Shown: positions 26,168-34,895 of the stretch, piece after piece
Position numbering within the stretch: position 1 is the first letter of the stretch
Layout: every line of letters begins with the position of its first letter
Source: Yoonia sp. BS5-3
Lineage (GTDB): Bacteria > Pseudomonadota > Alphaproteobacteria > Rhodobacterales > Rhodobacteraceae
Assembly (NCBI RefSeq): GCF_038069655.2
Contig: NZ_CP150951.2
Location: 3,436,001-3,500,000 of the forward strand
Length of the DNA stretch: 64,000 bases
Direction of reading: 5' to 3'
Made by a program: the position numbers and the translations under genes
The notes under the pieces: generated by a model
Told to the model about the DNA's origin: nothing
Databases searched by the model: none
What the model saw: the letters and a program-made list of their open reading frames with translations, nothing else

Positions 26168-27142
26168 ATGGGACATCCCGACAATACATATGCTCTTGTC
26201 GCCGATATCGGCGGTACAAATACACGCGTTGCGCTGGCCCATGGCCGGCAGATCGTTGATGGCACGATAAAACGCTACAGCAACGCAGATTTTCATGGTC
26301 TTGAGGCCGTTTTGCAAACCTATATCGCCGATCAGGGCGGGGTTGATCCTATGGCTGCATGTGTTGCCGTTGCAGGGCCTGTTCATGATGGGACTGCCAC
26401 GATGACCAATCTCGATTGGACTATCGATAAGGATACTTTGTACCGTGCAACCAAGGCCGAAAAAGTCGCTATTTTAAACGATCTTCAGGCGCAGGGTCAC
26501 GCACTGGGCTATATTGATCCCGGCAATATCCGCAATATTCTGGCTGGCCCGGAGCCCGCCCCCAACGCAGCCCGTCTGGTCGTCGGCGTTGGCACCGGCT
26601 TTAACGCCGCGCCAGTATTTGACCTTGCAGCAGGCCGTGTCGTGCCGCCATCAGAATGCGGTCATGCGAACTTGCCTATCCGCAATGAGATGGAATTGCG
26701 CCTTTGTCAATTTGTCTCAACCGCACATGGGTTCCCAGCGGTTGAGGATGTTCTATCTGGCCGCGGATTAGAACGCGCATATGCATTTCTAGGCCAGGAA
26801 GCGGGCGATCCGCGCGAGCGGTCCAGCCAAGATATTGTCGCCGCATGCAATGACGGATCCGATGAACGCTCAGTTGCCGCCGCCAGATTGTTCACCCGCA
26901 TTCTTGGCACTGTTTGCGGCAACCTGTCATTGATCCAACTGCCATTTGGCGGCGTGTCACTGGTCGGCGGGATGGCCCGTGCCATGGCACCGCATCTGAT
27001 TGAGTTCGGCTTTGGCGACGCTTTCCGCGATAAGGGCCGCTTTGCCGGGTTCATGAGCAATTTTTCGGTTGATGTGATAGAGGATGATTACGCCGCGCTG
27101 ACCGGGTCAGCCGCTCATCTTGCTGCGATGACCGACGGCTGA
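26168..27142 (+). CDS. glk: Glucokinase
   Basis: Phosphorylates glucose with ATP to glucose-6-phosphate, the substrate of the zwf product encoded 31 kb downstream. The 324-residue protein has the ATP-binding DIGGTNTRVAL near the N-terminus, VAGPVHDGTATMTNLDW, and VGVGTGFNAAP followed by SECGHANLP with the conserved glutamate of bacterial Glk. The ATG at 26168 follows AAGGAAA, eight bases after the beta-glucosidase stop, so the two form an operon under the operator at 24613. Confidence 0.92.
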   Translation: MGHPDNTYALVADIGGTNTRVALAHGRQIVDGTIKRYSNADFHGLEAVLQTYIADQGGVDPMAACVAVAGPVHDGTATMTNLDWTIDKDTLYRATKAEKVAILNDLQAQGHALGYIDPGNIRNILAGPEPAPNAARLVVGVGTGFNAAPVFDLAAGRVVPPSECGHANLPIRNEMELRLCQFVSTAHGFPAVEDVLSGRGLERAYAFLGQEAGDPRERSSQDIVAACNDGSDERSVAAARLFTRILGTVCGNLSLIQLPFGGVSLVGGMARAMAPHLIEFGFGDAFRDKGRFAGFMSNFSVDVIEDDYAALTGSAAHLAAMTDG

Positions 27143-27149
27143 CAGCATC

Positions 27150-29486
27150 TCAGGCTGACAACGCCTCTTCTTGCAACTGCGCATGCACTGTTTGGGTTAA
27201 AGCATTGAGTGAAAAAGGTTTTGGCAAGAAGACAGAGTTCGGTATCGGTGTTTCGGCGTCGCTGAACGCGTCTTCGGCATAGCCGGACACAAAGACCACA
27301 CGCGTCTCCGGCCGGTCAAGCAACGCCTGCCTGACCCAAGTTGGCCCATCCAGCCCCGGCATGATCACATCGGTGACAAAGATATCCACATGAAGATCGC
27401 GGTCTTCCAAAAGATCCAGCGCAGCTTCCGCGCAATCGGCCTCAAGCACGGTGTATCCCCGCAAGCGCAATGCCCGTGACGCAAAGGCGCGCACCGGGGC
27501 CTCATCCTCGACAAGCAAAACAACGCCATCGACCGCCACCGGGGCGATTTTCGGGCTTTCAGGCTTGATCGGTACGGCATTCGCGACAGGTAAATCATAG
27601 CTGGGGAAAAGAAGGGAAAACTGGGTACCAACGCCAGGATCACTATCAACAAAAATGTAGCCACCGGTTTGTTTGACGATACCGTAAGCCGTTGAAAGGC
27701 CAAGGCCGGTGCCTTCGCTGGTCCGTTTGGTTGTCCAGAATGGCTCAAAGATCTTAGTCAGTTTGTCGGGCGGAATGCCATGACCTTCGTCAATTACCTT
27801 CACCACGACATAATCCCCTGGCGGCACAACAGCCCGGTCGCGGACCATTTGGCTTTTCAGGGTCAAATTCTCGGTGGTGACTTTGATTTCCCCCGCACCG
27901 GACATCGCATCGCGCGCATTCACGACAAGGTTCATCAGGACCTGTTCCAGCTGCCGTTTATCGGCTTTGATTTGCGCAAGTGCCGGATCGTGATGCAGCC
28001 GCAACGTGACTTTCTCACCAACCAGACGGTTCAACAGATGGGTCAGATCAGACAACGTATCACGTAGATCAATGACCTCGGGCTGCAGGTTTTGCTTACG
28101 CGAAAACGCCAAAAGTTGCCCAACAAGGCTGGCTGCACGATTTGCGTTTTGGTGGATCTGGATCAAGTCACCATAGTTCTGATCGCCTTCATCATGGCGC
28201 AGAAGCAAAAGATCACAATGCCCAGAAATCGCCGTCAGCAAGTTATTAAAATCATGCGCCACGCCACCGGCCAGTTGACCAATCGCCTGCATCTTTTGGC
28301 TTTGCACAAATTGCGCCTCAAGCGTCTTCAATTCTGTGACATCGTTAAGTACCGCAATCAAATGCCGGTCGTCCGATCCGCCTGCGATATTCAACGTCAC
28401 CTGCACAAATGTGTCCTGATTATTTCCCCGTCCGCGCAGAAATTGCGAGGCATGGCCCCCGCGCCCTTCGGCAGCTTCGCTTAGCCAATCATTCATTGGA
28501 CGGCCTAAACCATCCAGAATATCGGCCATGCGCGATCCGTCCGTATCGTCCAAATGCAGCAGCTGACGCGCTTCGCGGTTCGAGGCCAAAACATCCCCGT
28601 TCGCCCCGATCTTCAAAAGCGGTACGGGCAAGTCTTCAATCGCATCCCATTCCGCCTCAAGCTGGCGGGGGGCTGCGTCAATCACCGCATCGGGAAGAAT
28701 GAATACATCACGCCCGCCATGCTTGGCCTCAACGACCACGACAATGGCGCGGGTGCGGCCATTGGCCAGCCTTAATGTATGCGCCTGCCCTGAACGCAAA
28801 GGAAGATCCTCGATCACTTCGCCCACTGTCTTGGGCCGGCTGCCAATCAGCGCACGGGCTGCGTCATTCAGATGCGCAATCGTGCCGTTTGCGCTTGTAT
28901 TGAGCAGCGGTAAGGGAATTTGTTCAGGACTGCGCCCGGCCCCGCCGCCAAGCTCGCCCAGATCATCCAAGCGCCACAGCATCCGATCGCGTGCGATAGA
29001 CGAGACGCTCAACCGGAAATGCCCAGCACGGGTGACAATGTCTTCCTTGCTGGCACCACCATTGGCAACGCGGCGCACCAATCGCTGTAACACCCCTTCT
29101 GGGTTCGCCAGCATATCGGCCAAAATATCACAAAGCGATTGCCCCGCGCATTCGCCAAACCGGGCAATGGCAACGGGGTTTGCATAGGTGATGTTGCAAT
29201 TGTCGTCGGTCAGAAACGCGTTATCCACATCATGTGACAGCAATTGCTGCGCGGTCATATCAAGCCGTTTTGTCCGCCCACCAAGTAATCTTTGACGCAC
29301 GGCGACAGCCGCCCCTAAAAGCGCTAGAATGGCCGCACATATGACCAGTGCGAAACGTAAAAAGACCGACGGTACGAAGACTGCAATCAGGCAGCAAAGC
29401 CCTGCTGTCAGAAAGATTTTCCAAATCAAAGTCAGTTGAAACGGGCGTATCGCCGCCGGTGTTGGAACAGACTGATCTGTTGGCAC
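27150..29486 (-). CDS. cckA: Hybrid histidine kinase CckA
   Basis: Membrane hybrid kinase that feeds phosphate through ChpT to CtrA (and CpdR in many alphaproteobacteria). The 778 residues contain two N-terminal membrane helices (about 18-65), PAS-like regions (about 85-400), an HisKA/HATPase pair with the autophosphorylated His411 in GGVAHDFNNLLTAISGH and the DEGHGIPPD/GLGLSTAYGI nucleotide boxes, and a C-terminal receiver with Asp706 in FVTDVIMPGLDG. That order is diagnostic for CckA. A CtrA-type site lies 45 bases upstream. In roseobacters this pathway controls motility, gene transfer agent and related traits and is usually not essential. Confidence 0.9.
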   Translation of the reverse strand: MPTDQSVPTPAAIRPFQLTLIWKIFLTAGLCCLIAVFVPSVFLRFALVICAAILALLGAAVAVRQRLLGGRTKRLDMTAQQLLSHDVDNAFLTDDNCNITYANPVAIARFGECAGQSLCDILADMLANPEGVLQRLVRRVANGGASKEDIVTRAGHFRLSVSSIARDRMLWRLDDLGELGGGAGRSPEQIPLPLLNTSANGTIAHLNDAARALIGSRPKTVGEVIEDLPLRSGQAHTLRLANGRTRAIVVVVEAKHGGRDVFILPDAVIDAAPRQLEAEWDAIEDLPVPLLKIGANGDVLASNREARQLLHLDDTDGSRMADILDGLGRPMNDWLSEAAEGRGGHASQFLRGRGNNQDTFVQVTLNIAGGSDDRHLIAVLNDVTELKTLEAQFVQSQKMQAIGQLAGGVAHDFNNLLTAISGHCDLLLLRHDEGDQNYGDLIQIHQNANRAASLVGQLLAFSRKQNLQPEVIDLRDTLSDLTHLLNRLVGEKVTLRLHHDPALAQIKADKRQLEQVLMNLVVNARDAMSGAGEIKVTTENLTLKSQMVRDRAVVPPGDYVVVKVIDEGHGIPPDKLTKIFEPFWTTKRTSEGTGLGLSTAYGIVKQTGGYIFVDSDPGVGTQFSLLFPSYDLPVANAVPIKPESPKIAPVAVDGVVLLVEDEAPVRAFASRALRLRGYTVLEADCAEAALDLLEDRDLHVDIFVTDVIMPGLDGPTWVRQALLDRPETRVVFVSGYAEDAFSDAETPIPNSVFLPKPFSLNALTQTVHAQLQEEALSA

Positions 29487-29530
29487 GTCTTGACCTCTTA
29501 ACTTTGATAATTCGGATTACGAAAGAAGAA

Positions 29531-29545
29531 TTAACCAATGATTAA
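29531..29545. promoter_or_regulatory. CtrA-type site upstream of cckA
   Basis: TTAACCAATGATTAA is a perfect TTAA-N7-TTAA motif, 45 bases in front of the cckA start and in its promoter region. This is the classical CtrA binding consensus. It suggests that CtrA regulates the gene for the kinase that activates it. Confidence 0.6.
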
Positions 29546-29637
29546 GCAGATTATAGTCAAAGATTGCGGCAAGCATAAGTTGTTTTCCGGGCCGGACATC
29601 ATGCAGTGGTAGCGAAGCCCGGTTTCGCTCAACGGGA

Positions 29638-30795
29638 TCAATCCTTTGCGAAGACCGCGCAAAAAAATCCATCGCCCCCTGAAAGCGGTGTAAAGTGATG
29701 CGCCCCCACTTGCGAAAAATCCGGATGACGCGCCAAAAACGCCGCGGATTGCTGATCATTTTCCACATCCAGCAAGGAACAGGTCGCATAGACAAGATGC
29801 CCGCCAGGCCGAACCAAACCAGAAGCGCGGCTGAGAATATTTTGTTGCATTTCCACAAGCTGATCCAACCGGTCCCGCGTCAGCAGCCATTTGCCATGCG
29901 GATCGCGGCGCCATGACCCGCTGCCCGAACAGGGCGCATCGACCAAAACCGTATGACACGCAGGCAATGCATCAAGATCTTCAGGTGGAACCAGATTGAC
30001 CTGCGTTCCGGCGCGTGCGGCCCGCGCTGGCAAGTCGTTCATCCGCCGCAGATCGGCGTCATGCGCATAGAATTCACCGGCAATACGGCCCGCTACGGCC
30101 AAAACCTTGCCCCCGCCGCCCGCGCAGAAGTCAAGAAACCGTTCGCCCAGCGTCAACGGAACCAAATCCGCAACCGCCTGCGATGCGGCATCCTGCAACT
30201 CGATCATGCCGTTTAGATAGGGCTGCGCGTTCCTGATTTTCCGGGCGCCTTCCGAAATGTGTACAGCAGAGGGCGACAATGCATGGGCGGTCCCGATCAC
30301 GCCCTCTGCGGCAAGTGCTGCAATCGCCTCTTCGCGGCTGGCCTTCATCAAATTAGCCCGGACATAAATGGGTGCACGTTCGCGCATTGCGCGGGCAATC
30401 GGCAAGGCCTGATCACCCTGAGAGCGCACCAAATCAGGCCATAGCCACTCGGGAAAATCCGCGTTTTCAGGGCCCGGTTCAGGTGCGGCGCGTTCGGCCT
30501 CAGTCAGCGCCGCAGGCGCATAGCGATCCGCGCCGAAGACCGCATCAGGATCTTGCCCGATATCGCGCAAATAACCGATCAAAAGCGCCCGACCTGTCTT
30601 GCCCGCCCCCAAAACCGCCAGGCTTTGTTTCTTCCGCAGGACGGCATAGACGATATCAGCAATCGCGGCACGGTCTTTGGAACCTGCATATCGGTTCTTG
30701 CGGCCCCAATGGGCCAAAGAACGGTCGGCCAATTCACCATCCTGGATGCGATCAATCACATCGATCGCCGCGCCAATTCTTGCCGCTGGTGTCAT
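29638..30795 (-). CDS. rsmB: RsmB-type rRNA cytosine-C5 methyltransferase
   Basis: S-adenosylmethionine-dependent RNA m5C methyltransferase (16S rRNA C967 type). The start is the ATG at 30795 (MTPAARIGAAIDVIDRIQDG); the upstream extension runs into the hmuV promoter-proximal sequence without a ribosome site. The N-terminal NusB-like domain (about 1-130) is followed by the methyltransferase fold with FLDFCAGGGGKVLAVAG, the DAPCSGSGSWRRDP loop and the second cysteine in VYATCSLLDVEND. The two-cysteine arrangement is that of the family. The gene lies alone between cckA and the heme operon. Confidence 0.88.
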   Translation of the reverse strand: MTPAARIGAAIDVIDRIQDGELADRSLAHWGRKNRYAGSKDRAAIADIVYAVLRKKQSLAVLGAGKTGRALLIGYLRDIGQDPDAVFGADRYAPAALTEAERAAPEPGPENADFPEWLWPDLVRSQGDQALPIARAMRERAPIYVRANLMKASREEAIAALAAEGVIGTAHALSPSAVHISEGARKIRNAQPYLNGMIELQDAASQAVADLVPLTLGERFLDFCAGGGGKVLAVAGRIAGEFYAHDADLRRMNDLPARAARAGTQVNLVPPEDLDALPACHTVLVDAPCSGSGSWRRDPHGKWLLTRDRLDQLVEMQQNILSRASGLVRPGGHLVYATCSLLDVENDQQSAAFLARHPDFSQVGAHHFTPLSGGDGFFCAVFAKD

Positions 30796-30872
30796 GGTGC
30801 ACGCCCCTTTTGCTGGCACAAACTGCCGCCAGTCTCTAACAGCGAAGTCGGGACCCCAAAAGCGGTTTCTGA

Positions 30873-31676
30873 TTACGCCTGGGTCGTTGCGCCAGTGATA
30901 CCGGCGACCTGTGGCAGAAGAAACGGGATCCTGCCGTGGGACGGCGCAAGATTGACGCGCAAGCCGCAACTATAGGCATCTGACAATATCTGATCAGTCA
31001 TCACAACGTCTGGGGCGGCTTGCAGAACCAGTCGCCCTTCTTTCATCAAAGCCACGCTATCGGCAAACATCGCGGTCAGGTTCAGATCATGCATCACGGC
31101 AATAACACAGCCCCCCGCATCTGCGTAAGCACGGGCGATTTGCATCACCTCTAGCTGGTGGCCAATATCCAGTGCAGATACAGGCTCATCAAGAAACAAA
31201 TATGAAGGGGCCCCATTTCGCAACGGCTCCCATACCTGGACCAACACGCGGGCCAATTGGCAACGCTGCTGTTCTCCGCCAGAAAGTTCATGATAATGTC
31301 GCCCGGCAAAACCGGACAATCCAACATGGGCCAAAGCCTTTTCGGGCAAAGTGTCATCCGCCGCATCGATCCCCGCCAACAGACCTAAACGAACGACTTC
31401 AAGCACGGTGAAAGGAAACGCCAGACGCACCGATTGCGGCAACACCCCGCGCCGGGTCGCAAGCTGGGTGCCGGGGACATGGGCCTGATCCTCACCTTCG
31501 AGCAGAACCACGCCAGTATAGCCCAGCTCACCGGTCAGAGCCTTCAGTAGGGTTGTTTTGCCAGACCCGTTAGGCCCGACAATCGCCGTCAGGTTTCCCG
31601 GCGCTGCGCTGAATTTTACATCATGCAGAATTTGGCGCCTGCCAAGATGCACGCAAATATCTGTGGCTGATAACAT
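30873..31676 (-). CDS. hmuV: Heme ABC transporter ATP-binding protein
   Basis: 267-residue ABC ATPase that powers heme import across the inner membrane. Walker A GPNGSGKTTLL (about 34-44), signature LSGGEQQRCQLARVL and Walker B YLFLDEPVSALD are all present. The stop-to-start gap to hmuU is four bases. Its HmuV identity rests mainly on the neighbours hmuSTU and hmuR. Confidence 0.93.
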   Translation of the reverse strand: MLSATDICVHLGRRQILHDVKFSAAPGNLTAIVGPNGSGKTTLLKALTGELGYTGVVLLEGEDQAHVPGTQLATRRGVLPQSVRLAFPFTVLEVVRLGLLAGIDAADDTLPEKALAHVGLSGFAGRHYHELSGGEQQRCQLARVLVQVWEPLRNGAPSYLFLDEPVSALDIGHQLEVMQIARAYADAGGCVIAVMHDLNLTAMFADSVALMKEGRLVLQAAPDVVMTDQILSDAYSCGLRVNLAPSHGRIPFLLPQVAGITGATTQA

Positions 31677-31680
31677 CAGA

Positions 31681-32763
31681 TTACATGTCCAGAATGCCGC
31701 GATTGCGCAGCAGGATATAAAGGAAAAACGGCCCGCCTATCGTGGCGGTCACGATCCCAATCGGCAGCTCAGCCGGGGCAATAATGGTCCGCGAAATCAT
31801 ATCTGCGCCCAAAAGAAGGCTGGCCCCAAGCAAGGCCGCAGCAGGCAACAGATACCGGTGATCGGGTCCAATCGCCAATCGCAGGATATGTGGCACCACA
31901 AGTCCGATAAAACCGATCCCGCCAGAGACGGCCACCGCTGCACCGGTCGCACCAGCAACCGTAAGAATAGCGATATTCTTCATGCGCTGCACCGGTATGC
32001 CCAAATGCCCAGCCGCAGCCTCGCCCAATGTCAAACCGTTCAATCCGCGTGCCAGAAACGGCGCAACGGCCAAAGCCAGCAAGATCAGCGGCATTGCGAC
32101 AAGAACCTTGGTCCAGGTCGCCCCGGCCAAAGACCCAAGGCCCCAAAACGTCAGATCCCGTAATTGTTGATCATCAGCCATGTAGACCAGCACGCCAGAA
32201 ATCGCGCCCGCCAAGGCACCCAAAGCGATCCCTGCCAGCAACATGACGGCAACCGATGTGCGCCCGTTGCGTGTGGCAACCCGGTACAGCAGCAATGTGG
32301 TAACCCAGCCGCCCAAAAAGGCCGCCAGCGGGACCGTAAAGGTGCCAGTAATGGCCGCGATCGCCGGTGGTAGAAAACCGCCAAGAACGATGGCCAAAAT
32401 GGCGCCCAGCCCCGCACCGGTGCCAACGCCAACAAGTCCAGGATCAGCAAGCGGGTTGCGAAACAGCCCCTGCATCACAGCGCCCGAAACGGCCAAGGCC
32501 GCACCAACGGCAACCCCCATGACGGCGCGGGGAAGCCGGATGTCAAAAAGGATGACACGCTCGCGCAGTCCAATCTCTTCGCCCGCAGCCCAGTGCATCA
32601 AGGCCTCAAACAACGACGTCCCTGATGCACCCACCGTCAGGCTGGCGATAAAGACAAAGGTCAACAGAGCCGCAAGCCCGGCAATTGTCTGACGGGCCCT
32701 GATACGGCGGTCACCAGAGCGGACGGCAGGTTTGGCCGATATGACAGCGCTGACCATCGCCAT
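31681..32763 (-). CDS. hmuU: Heme ABC transporter permease
   Basis: 360-residue FecCD-family permease with about nine to ten membrane helices. GLFRNPLADPGLVGVGTGAGLGAI and GFIGLVVPHILRL, the coupling-region signature, are present. Translated just after hmuT and just before hmuV. Confidence 0.93.
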   Translation of the reverse strand: MAMVSAVISAKPAVRSGDRRIRARQTIAGLAALLTFVFIASLTVGASGTSLFEALMHWAAGEEIGLRERVILFDIRLPRAVMGVAVGAALAVSGAVMQGLFRNPLADPGLVGVGTGAGLGAILAIVLGGFLPPAIAAITGTFTVPLAAFLGGWVTTLLLYRVATRNGRTSVAVMLLAGIALGALAGAISGVLVYMADDQQLRDLTFWGLGSLAGATWTKVLVAMPLILLALAVAPFLARGLNGLTLGEAAAGHLGIPVQRMKNIAILTVAGATGAAVAVSGGIGFIGLVVPHILRLAIGPDHRYLLPAAALLGASLLLGADMISRTIIAPAELPIGIVTATIGGPFFLYILLRNRGILDM

Positions 32764-32766
32764 CGG

Positions 32767-33621
32767 TCACTCGGCCCCGTAAAGGGCGCTATGCAGCGCG
32801 GTCACAGCATGCGGCGTACGGGGTCCGAAGCCCAGCAAAAGAAGGCCGTCGATCCGGACAACGCTTTGGCTTTCGGCCGCAGGCGTGGTTGAGATCGCCG
32901 GGTTCCCCCAAAGATCACGATCCGCGCTGGCATGATCACCTTCCCGGTCCATCATCAAGATAACATCCGGGGCGGCAGCCGTGACAGCCTCGTCGGTCAG
33001 CGGCTTGTAACCCTCGAACGCGGTCACAGCATTGACACCGCCCGCCATGGCGATAATGCCATCGGCAGCCGTATTGGTCCCAGAGGCAAGCACCCGTCCG
33101 CCTTGCATCGATAAGATAAACAAGACACGCAACGGGTCATCGACGCTGACCTCGGCGCTAGCCAGCTCTTCGTCGATACGGTTTGCTAAAGCCTCGCCAT
33201 CCTCAGAGACGCCCAAAGCATCGGCCACAGCGCGAATTTTTACGCCGACGGCCGCGCGGTCGAACCCATCAGGGATCGTGATGAACGGAATATTCGCCTG
33301 CTCCATCACGGCAATGGTCTCGGCCGGGCCGCTGCCCTCTTCGGCGATAATCAGATCAGGTTCGACAGACAGGATGCCCTCAGGTGACAGTGCACGCATA
33401 TAACCGACATCCGGCAATTCTTCGACCGATGCCGGAAAGCTAGAGGTCGTATCGCGGGCAACAAGCCGATCTTGCAGACCCAACGCGTAGACGATTTCGG
33501 TGACCGACCCGCCAATGGACAAGACGCGGTCACCCTCCTGCGCAAAGCCCGCGGTCGCGCTCATTGCGCAAGCGGTGACAACACCCAAAAGGGTTCTGGA
33601 AAGTGTCGTTTTCATTTTCAC
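32767..33621 (-). CDS. hmuT: Periplasmic heme-binding protein
   Basis: 284 residues with a signal peptide (1-27, ending ATAGFA). The class III substrate-binding fold is visible in RVLSIGGSVTEIVYALG and PDVGYMRALSPEGILSVEPDLI; the tyrosine in VGYMR occupies the usual heme-ligand place. Its ATG overlaps the hmuS stop (ATGA at 33618-33621). It takes heme from the outer-membrane receptor to HmuUV. Confidence 0.93.
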   Translation of the reverse strand: MKMKTTLSRTLLGVVTACAMSATAGFAQEGDRVLSIGGSVTEIVYALGLQDRLVARDTTSSFPASVEELPDVGYMRALSPEGILSVEPDLIIAEEGSGPAETIAVMEQANIPFITIPDGFDRAAVGVKIRAVADALGVSEDGEALANRIDEELASAEVSVDDPLRVLFILSMQGGRVLASGTNTAADGIIAMAGGVNAVTAFEGYKPLTDEAVTAAAPDVILMMDREGDHASADRDLWGNPAISTTPAAESQSVVRIDGLLLLGFGPRTPHAVTALHSALYGAE

Positions 33622-34667
33622 GCCTCTTCCGTTTCAAGCGTTGGCAGACCATCGATGATCGCCTTGTAGGCCCCAGTGTAGTCGATCTTGTCGCTTTCCT
33701 TGCGACGGCCGAACATCTGCAGGATCAGCGCACCATCCTTGTCGAAAGCTTCGATAGATATGGCGGGCCCGCGCTTCGTCGGCTTTTCAATCGCCCAAAC
33801 CTCGGCCACGTGGTCATTGCGCAGATGCAGGTTAAAACCCGGATCCATGATATTCTGCCAAGGGCCCATAGGGCGCAGCGTGTTGACCGGGCCACTGTGG
33901 ATTTGAATGCACCCTTTATTGCCAACAAACAGCATCACCTGGGTGTCTTGGGCGGCCAGCGCCTCAAGCGCATCATTCAAGGCACACGGCGCAAGGGCCG
34001 TTGCAAAAGGCGCGCCCGCAATCCGGTAAGCGCCCAAGCGGTTCATCCGCAGCTTAGACGTCAAACGCATGAACTGATGGGTATCGGTCATCGCAGCCCA
34101 TTCCTTGCGCAGGACATCCGCCTTTTCGGGGTCTGCCTTCGGGGTCTCCGCTGGGACGCGCGGCTCAAGCGCGACATGATCAGCCACCTCGCCCGTTGTC
34201 AGCTCGGAAACCAGATGGCGCCATGCGTCCATGTCGGTGCCTTCGCGGGCATAGATTTTGTGAATAGCGTCACCAGCCGCATCAAAGACCTGCAAAGAAT
34301 GGCGCGGGCCGCGCTCTGTTTCGGTCGTCACCGCAAAACCATGCACCCAATGACGGCTGAAGATGCGCAAATCGATCTCTTCGGTCAGAATCATCGAGGC
34401 GTGATCGCCAGAATGATAATTGTCATAAATGCCGGTCTTTTCATGGACCGCGCTGATGTTACGGGTCAGGGCCATCACCTCGCCCACGGGCTTTAGACCC
34501 GGCATGATTGCATCCGGCGAGGCATGAATACGCGTCGCCCCTTGGGCAGCAACAAGCGCCGCTTCGCCGACACCAAGCTGATCAGCAAGATCGCGGGCGC
34601 GCTTTTTGGGGTTATCTGCGATATGTTGGCGAATTTCGTCGGGTGAAAGCGCGGCGTCGATGGCCAT
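33618..34667 (-). CDS. hmuS: Cytoplasmic heme-handling/degrading protein HmuS
   Basis: 349-residue HemS/ChuS-family protein that binds imported heme and in some members breaks the ring. The two related halves typical of the family can be seen (NISAVHEKTGIYDNYH in the first, PWQNIMDPGFNLHLRNDHVAEVW in the second). It begins the hmuSTUV operon; AAGGGAC precedes the ATG at 34667. Divergent from hmuR over 228 bases that should carry iron control. Confidence 0.92.
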   Translation of the reverse strand: MAIDAALSPDEIRQHIADNPKKRARDLADQLGVGEAALVAAQGATRIHASPDAIMPGLKPVGEVMALTRNISAVHEKTGIYDNYHSGDHASMILTEEIDLRIFSRHWVHGFAVTTETERGPRHSLQVFDAAGDAIHKIYAREGTDMDAWRHLVSELTTGEVADHVALEPRVPAETPKADPEKADVLRKEWAAMTDTHQFMRLTSKLRMNRLGAYRIAGAPFATALAPCALNDALEALAAQDTQVMLFVGNKGCIQIHSGPVNTLRPMGPWQNIMDPGFNLHLRNDHVAEVWAIEKPTKRGPAISIEAFDKDGALILQMFGRRKESDKIDYTGAYKAIIDGLPTLETEEA

Positions 34668-34780
34668 GTATGATGTCCCTTGGCTGTCTGTGTGAAAACC
34701 TGGCGGGCGGGCATCGAAGCACGCATAGCTGGGACATGGATGCGCGGAAAACAGATCGGCGCAATAATTACTTGACCATT

Positions 34781-34794
34781 TTAATAAGAATTAA
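34781..34794. promoter_or_regulatory. Palindrome in the hmuS/hmuR divergent promoter region
   Basis: TTAATAAGAATTAA has perfect five-base arms around AAGA and lies in the most AT-rich part of the intergenic region, just after a TTGACC at 34772-34777. It is a good candidate for an iron- or heme-responsive repressor (Irr, RirA or Fur/Mur type) site overlapping the hmuR promoter. The protein cannot be told from the site alone. Confidence 0.4.
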
Positions 34795-34895
34795 TACGGA
34801 CTGCAATCAAGAATGCAGCATTGCATATCCACCACTCAAAATAAGCCAGCCCAAGCCAGCTTTTACCTTGAAAACAAACGATCAAAGGGCAAAGC

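Noticed and set aside
34781..34794. Reading the hmu palindrome as a CtrA site
   Set aside because: The TTAA halves are six bases apart, not seven, and iron control fits the flanking genes better.
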